NCBI GenBank assembly: GCA_947625395.1
Contig: CANQOD010000066.1
Coordinates: 1-6,827, forward strand
Source of the DNA: an uncultured Bacilli bacterium
Lineage (GTDB): Bacteria > Bacillota_I > Bacilli_A > RF39 > UBA660
Length of the DNA: 6,827 bases
Direction: 5' to 3'
In this document: positions 1 through 4,943 of the stretch, one piece after another
Layout of the letters: the number at the start of each line of letters is the position of its first letter
Numbering within the stretch: position 1 is the first letter of the stretch
The notes under the pieces: generated by a model
What the model saw: only the letters and a program-made list of their open reading frames with translations
The model's database searches: none
Told to the model about the DNA's origin: nothing
Translations under genes and position numbers: made by a program

Positions 1-338
1 TTGATAAAAGCTGCTTAGGGGAAATTGAAAAAGCCATTCTAGCATCCAATTTAGGATATCATCCTGGAAATGATGGTGAAACAATACGCATCGTGATTCC
101 AGCTTTGACAGAGGAACGCAGAAAAGAATTGACCAAACAAGTGAAAGCACTCGCTGAAGAAGCAAAAGTTTCTATTCGTAATATTCGCCAAGAGGCAAAC
201 AAAGAAATTGAAAAAGAAGAATATCCAGAAGATCAAGAGAAAAGCCTATTAAATGAAATCCAAAATCTTGTGAATACATACAATAAAGAAATTGATGAAA
301 AATTAAAAGAAAAGGAACAAGAATTATTAACCGTATAG
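1..338 (+). CDS. frr: Ribosome recycling factor, C-terminal part (5' end outside window)
   Basis: Ribosome recycling factor works with EF-G to split the post-termination 70S complex in the cytoplasm. The open frame is read from base 3 to the TAG at 336-338, giving 111 complete codons. The usual protein is about 185 residues, so roughly the first 40% lies upstream of the window. Recognition rests on the visible order: a DKS..GEIEKAI.ASNLG segment, then the family hallmark IPALTEERRKEL, then VSIRNIRQEAN (the conserved Arg-Asn-x-Arg helix region), and a long charged C-terminal helix ending KEKEQELLTV. These match domain II and the last helix of the three-helix bundle. A GTG at 93 lies inside the gene (a valine just before IPALTEE) and is not a start. 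The next gene begins 18 nt after the stop with no visible terminator or promoter, so the two probably share a transcript. Family identity is very secure. Confidence 0.96.
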   Translation, partial: DKSCLGEIEKAILASNLGYHPGNDGETIRIVIPALTEERRKELTKQVKALAEEAKVSIRNIRQEANKEIEKEEYPEDQEKSLLNEIQNLVNTYNKEIDEKLKEKEQELLTV

Positions 339-356
339 CGAGGTTCAATTGGATAC

Positions 357-1136
357 ATGAAAGAAAAAAGTAGGGGGCGAAATTTACTGATTCGTCAGAA
401 TTTCATCGATTTATTAGGTTTAGAAAAGGAAGCAAAAAGAAATTATGTTCTTCAAAAAGGGCATCCCACACGTGTAGGAACTTTAGGAGAAGACAAGCAA
501 GTTTTTCAACTGAAAGCAACTATTCAAAATAAAACAATTCTTGCCCATCAACAACAGAAAAGCACACACATGCAAATCCAGTTTCAAATTTTTGATCATT
601 CTTTAAGTGGCGTAGAAACGAGGGGAATTTATTCGATTCAAAAAGAAAAAAGTTGTAAACAAGCGCTTTCGATGGTCACTTTTCATGATGGTGCTTTTGC
701 TTCTGAGATTCGCATGAATGAGCAAATGTTTGGAGAAAATGAGTTGTTTCTGTTAGAGACCCCTCACCAAAAAATATACATTACGGAAGAGGGTTCCTCT
801 CATCATTATGAAAAAGGTGCCAATCATACCAAAGTCATTCATATCCATCATGAGATGCATGAACAACCTGTTTTACATACGAAATATAGTTATGAAACAA
901 GATTTGCTGTCTTTGATTGGGAAAATAAAGATACCATTAAATATTATGATGAAAAAGATATGGATTTTCTTTATCGTTATTTGCACGAATATGATGCCAG
1001 TTATTATCAAAGCTTAAAAGACCAAATTCGCCTGTTTTGGATTGGCGAGGAAAACTTGTTCATCAATGGCGTTGCCAAATGTTTTGCCAAACGAGGAGAA
1101 GACTTTCAGAAAGTTTTATTAAATTGTTATAAATAA
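357..1136 (+). CDS. Uncharacterised 259-residue protein with histidine-rich centre
   Basis: I do not recognise this family. The frame encodes 259 residues with no hydrophobic segment or signal peptide, so it is probably cytoplasmic. The N-terminus (1-35) is basic (MKEKSRGR..., then EKEAKRNY). The middle alternates charged/polar and hydrophobic residues in a way that suggests beta strands. Residues 149-174 hold eight histidines, including an HIHHEMH cluster at 162-168, which could bind metal. The C-terminal third is rich in Tyr, Asp and Lys (KYYDEKDMDFLYRYLHEYD at 196-213) and looks helical. The ATG at 357 is weakly preceded by AGG at 341-343 or TTGGA at 350-354; no better in-frame ATG lies nearby. 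It follows frr by 18 nt and ends just 1 nt before the -35 box of the pheST promoter. Base composition is like that of its neighbours, with no sign of transfer. The open frame is long and codon use looks normal, so it is probably a real gene; function is unknown. Confidence 0.8.
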   Translation: MKEKSRGRNLLIRQNFIDLLGLEKEAKRNYVLQKGHPTRVGTLGEDKQVFQLKATIQNKTILAHQQQKSTHMQIQFQIFDHSLSGVETRGIYSIQKEKSCKQALSMVTFHDGAFASEIRMNEQMFGENELFLLETPHQKIYITEEGSSHHYEKGANHTKVIHIHHEMHEQPVLHTKYSYETRFAVFDWENKDTIKYYDEKDMDFLYRYLHEYDASYYQSLKDQIRLFWIGEENLFINGVAKCFAKRGEDFQKVLLNCYK

Positions 1137-1137
1137 A

Positions 1138-1167
1138 TAGACACATTTTTTAAAAGTATGTTATAAT
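1138..1167 (+). promoter_or_regulatory. Extended -10 sigma-A-type promoter of the pheST operon
   Basis: The -35 box is TAGACA at 1138-1143 (five of six match TTGACA) and the -10 box is a perfect TATAAT at 1162-1167, with an 18 nt spacer. TG at 1159-1160 lies one base upstream of the -10, the classic extended -10 arrangement. Transcription would start near 1174, just ahead of the T-box leader, as expected for the promoter of a T-box operon. The -35 box begins right after the stop codon of the upstream gene. Confidence 0.82.
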
Positions 1168-1173
1168 ACATAT

Positions 1174-1398
1174 CGAAAAACGTTTGTAGAAAGAAATAGT
1201 AACTAGAATGATTTATTCAAAAAGAGAGGCGTGTTTGGTGAAAGTCGCTGGAATAAATGCTAGTGAATTCACCTTTCAAGTTCTTGTTTTAAAACAAGCG
1301 CAAAATGAATTGCGTTATCAAAAAGAGGTAATTTCAGTTACAAAATAAGGTGGTACCACGGAAAAAGTTTCGTCCTTAAGAGGATGAAATTTTTTTTT
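1174..1398 (+). promoter_or_regulatory. T-box riboswitch, tRNA-Phe specific (leader of pheST)
   Basis: This leader RNA senses uncharged tRNA-Phe and lets transcription proceed into pheST when charging is low. The hallmark T-box sequence AAGGTGGTACCACGG is at 1347-1361; its TGGT bulge (1351-1354) is complementary to an ACCA 3' end, fitting a tRNA with discriminator A such as tRNA-Phe. Stem I can be traced: GAAAG 1189-1193 with CTTTC 1273-1277, an AGTA motif at 1198-1201 facing the specifier loop, CTAG 1203-1206 with CTAG 1260-1263, ATTTATTC 1211-1218 with GAATAAAT 1251-1258, and an apical GGTGAAA at 1237-1243. The specifier codon is read as TTC (Phe) at 1268-1270, between GAA and ACC. Two further hairpins follow: the palindrome CTTGTTTTAAAACAAG at 1283-1298, and CGCAA/TTGCG at 1299-1314. 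The 5' boundary is inferred from the promoter. The specifier and the gene downstream agree, so the call is strong. Confidence 0.95.
1362..1398 (+). terminator. Intrinsic terminator of the T-box leader
   Basis: TTTCGTCC at 1368-1375 pairs with GGATGAAA at 1382-1389 (one G-T pair) around a short TTAAGA loop. The stem can be extended by pairing A1362-1366 with the T run that follows. Nine T residues occupy 1390-1398. The hairpin directly follows the T-box sequence and would compete with the antiterminator that uncharged tRNA-Phe stabilises. It sits just upstream of the pheS ribosome binding site. Confidence 0.92.
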
Positions 1399-1417
1399 GG
1401 AAAGGAGAAAGTACAAT

Positions 1418-2473
1418 ATGAAAAAAGAAGAAATGACAAAATTATTAGAAGAGATTCAAGGTTGTTCGATGCATACTTTAGAAGAAATTCAAACGTTTAA
1501 AAATACTTATTTAGGAAAGAAAGGGAAAATTAGTCTTTTTGCTTCTTATATGAAAGACGTTCCTCAAGAAGAAAAGAAAACATTTGGAGAAATGTTAAAT
1601 CAACTTCGTACACAAGCAGAAAAACGTTTAGAAAGTGCACAAAAAGAAGTGGAGAACAAAAAACTACAAGAAAAACTAGCAAAAGAAACGATTGACATTA
1701 GTTTACCAGGTGTTTCTTTTAAAAGAGGAAGTGTTCATCCTTTAACGAAGATTATTGAAGAAGTCGAAGAACTCTTTATTTCCATGGGATATGATGTTGT
1801 AGAAGGACCTGAAGTCGAAGAGGATTTGTATAACTTTGAAAAATTAAATTTACCAAAAGGACATCCCGCAAGAGATAGCCAAGATAGTTTTTATATTGAA
1901 GATGAAAAGATTTTACTTCGTACGCAAACCTCTCCTGTTCAGGCAAGAGAAATGGATAAAAACAAAGAGAAAACACCCATTCGTATGATTTGTCCTGGAA
2001 AGACGTATCGTAGAGATGATGACGATGCTACCCATTCTCATCAATTTACACAAATTGAGGGCTTAGTGGTAGGAGAAAATATTAGTGTTGCTCACTTAAA
2101 AGGCACATTAGAAGAGATTGTGAAACGCTTATTCGGAGAAGAGAGAACCATTCGTTTTCGTCCTTCTTATTTTCCATTTACAGAACCATCTTTAGAAGTG
2201 GATGTGTCTTGTTTTAAATGTGGAGGTGCAGGTTGCAGTCTTTGTAAAGGCACTGGCTATATTGAGATTTTAGGTTCAGGAATTGTACATCCAAATGTTT
2301 TACGTGGTTGTGGCTATGACCCTGAAAAGTATACAGGCTTTGCTTTTGGGATTGGACCTGAACGAATTGCTATGTTAAAGTATGGTATTTCTGATATTCG
2401 TAATTTCTATACCAATGACTTGAGATTTTTAGAAAACTTCTATCGTGAGGAGGGTCAAAATGAAGGTAAGTAA
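1418..2473 (+). CDS. pheS: Phenylalanyl-tRNA synthetase alpha subunit
   Basis: This is the catalytic subunit of the alpha2-beta2 class II synthetase that activates Phe with ATP and attaches it to tRNA-Phe in the cytoplasm. The protein is 351 residues, close to the Gram-positive norm. Residues 1-90 form the N-terminal coiled-coil arm that contacts tRNA. The class II core follows: the HPL motif at 107-109, EGPEVEEDLYNFEKLN at 129-144 and GHPARD at 148-153, motif 2 around 194-215 (GKTYRRD, ATHSHQF, QIEG), RPSYFPFTEPSLEVDV at 248-263, and motif 3 GFAFGIGPERIAMLKYG at 307-323. The alanine of GFAFG (309) is the position that limits Phe-pocket size. Four cysteines (265, 268, 273, 276) form a CxxC...CxxC insert; similar inserts are known to me from Bacillus-type PheS. 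I chose ATG 1418 because AAAGGAG at 1401-1407 sits 10 nt upstream; an upstream in-frame TTG at 1397 lies inside the terminator. The T-box leader controls it, and pheT overlaps its end. Confidence 0.98.
   Translation: MKKEEMTKLLEEIQGCSMHTLEEIQTFKNTYLGKKGKISLFASYMKDVPQEEKKTFGEMLNQLRTQAEKRLESAQKEVENKKLQEKLAKETIDISLPGVSFKRGSVHPLTKIIEEVEELFISMGYDVVEGPEVEEDLYNFEKLNLPKGHPARDSQDSFYIEDEKILLRTQTSPVQAREMDKNKEKTPIRMICPGKTYRRDDDDATHSHQFTQIEGLVVGENISVAHLKGTLEEIVKRLFGEERTIRFRPSYFPFTEPSLEVDVSCFKCGGAGCSLCKGTGYIEILGSGIVHPNVLRGCGYDPEKYTGFAFGIGPERIAMLKYGISDIRNFYTNDLRFLENFYREEGQNEGK
2447..2454 (+). promoter_or_regulatory. Strong Shine-Dalgarno for pheT inside the end of pheS
   Basis: GAGGAGGG at 2447-2454 lies within the last codons of pheS, 5 nt ahead of the pheT ATG at 2460. 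It fixes the pheT start at 2460 and argues against an upstream in-frame GTG at 2445. Starting there places 14 nt of overlap between the two genes, an arrangement suited to coupled, equimolar synthesis of the two subunits. Confidence 0.88.
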
Positions 2474-4844
2474 GAAATTTTTAAATGATTATGTGCAAGT
2501 AGAAGACTTGGATTTTAGAGAAGTTGCTGAAAAAATGGTTGCAGTCGGAAACGAATATGAGACCATTGAAAAAATATCTCAAGCAACGGGAATTGTGATT
2601 GGAAAAGTGTTAACTTGCGAAAATATCGCTACTTCAACGCATTTACATGCCTGTACAGTGGATGTCAAAGAAGACGTTTTATCCATTGTTTGTGGAGCTC
2701 CAAATGTGCAAGCTGGTCAAAAAGTGCTTGTTGCTAAAGTGGGTGCTATTTTACCGGATGGCACGGAAATTAAAAAGGCGCAATTGGCTGGAGTAGAATC
2801 GAATGGAATGATTTGCTCTTTGAGTGAAATTGGAATTGAGTCCAAGTACCAAAGCGAAGAAGACAAAGCAGGTATTCACGTTTTAAGTGATGATGCGCCA
2901 TTAGGAGAGGATGCGATTGCTTATCTTGACTTTGATGATGAAGTGATTGATTTTGAATTAACTGCCAATCGTGGGGATTTATTAAGTCTACTTGGGATGG
3001 CTTATGAAGTGGGTGCGATTTATGAGAGACCTGTACGTCTACCAAGTGAAGAAATCCAAGAAATCAAAGAAAATATTGAAGATGAGATGACTTTAAAAGT
3101 AGAAACAGATGCTTGTAGTATTTATCTTGCTAAAAAGGTAAGCGATGTGACCATCATGGAGAGTCCACAGTGGATGAAAGAAAGATTAATGGCTTCAGGT
3201 ATTCGTCCTATTAATAATGTGGTAGATATTTCTAACTATGTGATGTTGGAATATGGCCAACCGCTACATTTCTTTGATGCAGAACGTCTTGGAAAGAAAA
3301 TTTTGGTGCGCATGGCACAAGAGGATGAACAAATGCAGACACTCGATGGAAAAATGCGGACTTTAACATCTAAAGATATTGTAATTACCAATGGCAAAGA
3401 ACCGGTTGCTTTAGCGGGTGTCATGGGTGGTTATGATACTGAAATAGAGATGGATACAAAAGAAATTGTCATTGAAGCAGCCATCTTTGATTCTGTTAAA
3501 ATTAGAAACACTTCCAAAAGGATTCTAAGAAGTGAAGCAAGCAATCGATATGAGAAAGGAATTGACCCAAATCGAACGAAAAAGGCTTTGCAAAGAGCTT
3601 GTCATTTATTAGAAAAATATGCACATGCGAAAGTATGGAGTGGGATGTTACAACACGATAAAACACAGAAAGCAGATAAAAAAATCACCATTTCTCTTCA
3701 AAAAATCAATACAGTTCTTGGAATGGAACTAACGAAACAAGAAGTTCTTTCTATTTTTGAACGTTTACAGTTTAAAGCCACTGAACAGAAGCAAGTTTTT
3801 GAAGTCTTGGTGCCAACGAGAAGATTAGACGTCAATATTCCTGAAGACTTAATTGAGGAAGTTGGTCGAATCTATGGTTTCAATCAAGTTGTTGGAACAT
3901 TGCCTGTAATGGAAATGCGCAAAGGAAAACGTTCTCCACTGCGTAACTTTACAAAAAAGACAAGAGATTTCTTTGTTTCTATGGGTCTGCAAGAAGTGAT
4001 TACTTATACCTTATTGGATGAAGTAAAGGCTCATCAATTTGTTGAGGACGCGACAAATGAAATTGTTCTTTTAAATCCGATGAGTGAAGATCGAAAATAT
4101 GTAAGAAGAAGTTTGATTCCATCCCTTTTGGAAGTTTTTGACTATAATATGCATCGGCAACAAAAAGATCTTGCTATTTTTGAGATTGCCAATGTATATA
4201 CTAAAGAAGAAACTTATCATGAAAAAACAGTTTTTAGTGCACTGCTTCATGGCAAATTAGATTTGTCTTCTTGGGAAAAAGAAGCCATTCAAGCTGATTT
4301 TTATGCGCTTAAGGGAATGGTAGAAACTTATTTGGAAAAATTAGGACTTTCGAAAGGACGTTATCAATTTGAAAAAGAAACTTTAAAAGATTTGCATCCT
4401 GGACGCAGTGCAGCGATTTATGTTGACCGAAAGAAAGTAGGTTTCTTAGGACAAGTGCATCCAGCCCTTGTGAAACAAGAGGTTTATGTTTTAGAACTAG
4501 ATGTACAAAGTTTATCTGAAATCAGCATCCGAAGTATCAAAGCAAAAGAGGTGACTAAGTTTCCAACAGTGACGAAAGATATGGCTTTTGTTGTGGACAA
4601 GAGTCTGCCTTGCGAAGCGATTTTAAAAGTGATGCAAAAAGCAGGAGGAAGACTTTTGAAAGAAGTAAAGGTCTTTGATGTTTATCAAGGAGAAAATGTG
4701 AAAGAAAATGAAAAAAGTCTTGCGTTCTCTTTGCTTTTTGAAGATGCAACAAAGACGCTGACAGATGAAGAAGTGATGGGTATCTTTGATAAAATCATTG
4801 CTGTCGTCACAAAAGAATGTAATGCCGTATTGCGAGATAAGTAA
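2460..4844 (+). CDS. pheT: Phenylalanyl-tRNA synthetase beta subunit
   Basis: The beta subunit binds tRNA-Phe, pairs with PheS and hydrolyses mischarged Tyr-tRNA-Phe. The frame gives 794 residues, near the usual 790-805, with all bacterial domains in order. The N-terminal segment MKVSKKFLNDYV is typical. The EMAP-type tRNA-binding domain spans about 40-150 (GIVIGKV, VCGAPNV, LAGVESNGMICS). The B3/4 editing domain spans about 210-390 (IRPINNVVDISNYVM, GQPLHFFDAERL, ALAGVMGG 317-324, VIEAAIFD 337-344), with the His and Glu positions of the editing pocket present. B5 covers about 409-475 (PTRRLDVNIPEDLIEEVGRI). The catalytic-like B6/B7 core runs about 490-690 (LHPGRSA at 645-651, GFLGQVHP at 661-668). 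The FDX-ACB anticodon-binding domain covers about 700-793 (KFPTVTKDMAFVVD). No frameshift or missing domain is seen. Translation is probably coupled to pheS, and no clear intrinsic terminator follows the TAA. Confidence 0.98.
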   Translation: MKVSKKFLNDYVQVEDLDFREVAEKMVAVGNEYETIEKISQATGIVIGKVLTCENIATSTHLHACTVDVKEDVLSIVCGAPNVQAGQKVLVAKVGAILPDGTEIKKAQLAGVESNGMICSLSEIGIESKYQSEEDKAGIHVLSDDAPLGEDAIAYLDFDDEVIDFELTANRGDLLSLLGMAYEVGAIYERPVRLPSEEIQEIKENIEDEMTLKVETDACSIYLAKKVSDVTIMESPQWMKERLMASGIRPINNVVDISNYVMLEYGQPLHFFDAERLGKKILVRMAQEDEQMQTLDGKMRTLTSKDIVITNGKEPVALAGVMGGYDTEIEMDTKEIVIEAAIFDSVKIRNTSKRILRSEASNRYEKGIDPNRTKKALQRACHLLEKYAHAKVWSGMLQHDKTQKADKKITISLQKINTVLGMELTKQEVLSIFERLQFKATEQKQVFEVLVPTRRLDVNIPEDLIEEVGRIYGFNQVVGTLPVMEMRKGKRSPLRNFTKKTRDFFVSMGLQEVITYTLLDEVKAHQFVEDATNEIVLLNPMSEDRKYVRRSLIPSLLEVFDYNMHRQQKDLAIFEIANVYTKEETYHEKTVFSALLHGKLDLSSWEKEAIQADFYALKGMVETYLEKLGLSKGRYQFEKETLKDLHPGRSAAIYVDRKKVGFLGQVHPALVKQEVYVLELDVQSLSEISIRSIKAKEVTKFPTVTKDMAFVVDKSLPCEAILKVMQKAGGRLLKEVKVFDVYQGENVKENEKSLAFSLLFEDATKTLTDEEVMGIFDKIIAVVTKECNAVLRDK

Positions 4845-4890
4845 ATTTTGTATTAAATTCTGAAAAAATGCTATGCGTAAATAGAATAAA

Positions 4891-4919
4891 ATCGGGGGGG
4901 GTAGTTTAAAAGATATAAT
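4891..4919 (+). promoter_or_regulatory. Candidate promoter of the exported-protein gene (TATAAT, poor -35)
   Basis: A perfect -10 TATAAT lies at 4914-4919, 24 nt before the ATG at 4944, preceded by the A/T-rich TTTAAAAGA. At 17 nt spacing the -35 position (4891-4896) reads ATCGGG, far from TTGACA and overlapping the G tract. The promoter may need an activator, or the G tract may set its strength. A second, weaker candidate is TAGAAT at 4882-4887, which would place transcription start near the G tract itself. Read-through from pheT is also possible because no terminator is evident. Confidence 0.5.
4894..4901 (+). repeat. Poly-G tract (eight G) upstream of the exported-protein gene
   Basis: Eight consecutive G residues stand out in an otherwise AT-rich intergenic region. 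The tract ends 12 nt before a TATAAT box at 4914-4919, so it falls in the -35/spacer zone of that promoter. Homopolymeric G tracts at this position are known in other bacteria to vary in length by slipped-strand mispairing and change expression. Whether this one varies cannot be seen from a single sequence. Confidence 0.75.
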
Positions 4920-4941
4920 GACATCAGAATGAGGGTGTCAT
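4918..4941 (+). repeat. Short inverted repeat spanning the -10 end and the ribosome binding site
   Basis: ATGACA at 4918-4923 is the exact reverse complement of TGTCAT at 4936-4941, with a 12 nt loop (4924-4935) that contains most of the GAGGGTG Shine-Dalgarno (4931-4937). It could be a weak operator or a small RNA hairpin at the translation start. A six-base match at this spacing can also arise by chance. Confidence 0.35.
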
Positions 4942-4943
4942 GA

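Noticed and set aside
808..1017. Plus-strand open frame of 69 codons inside the uncharacterised gene
   Set aside because: It is another frame of the 259-residue gene, low in complexity and without an independent start signal.
1397..1417. Upstream in-frame TTG start for pheS adding seven residues (MERRKYN)
   Set aside because: It lies at the end of the terminator T run and includes the Shine-Dalgarno itself; ATG 1418 has AAAGGAG at good spacing and gives the usual PheS N-terminus.
2445..2459. Upstream in-frame GTG start for pheT adding five residues
   Set aside because: GAGGAGGG at 2447-2454 lies downstream of that GTG and fits ATG 2460, which gives the standard MKVS beginning.
2770..3045. 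Minus-strand open frame of 91 codons within pheT
   Set aside because: It is antisense to a highly conserved part of pheT and its product (His/Gln/Ser-rich) resembles no known protein.
4845..4893. Intrinsic terminator after pheT
   Set aside because: I found no GC-bearing hairpin followed by a T run; the stretch is A/T-rich without a convincing stem.
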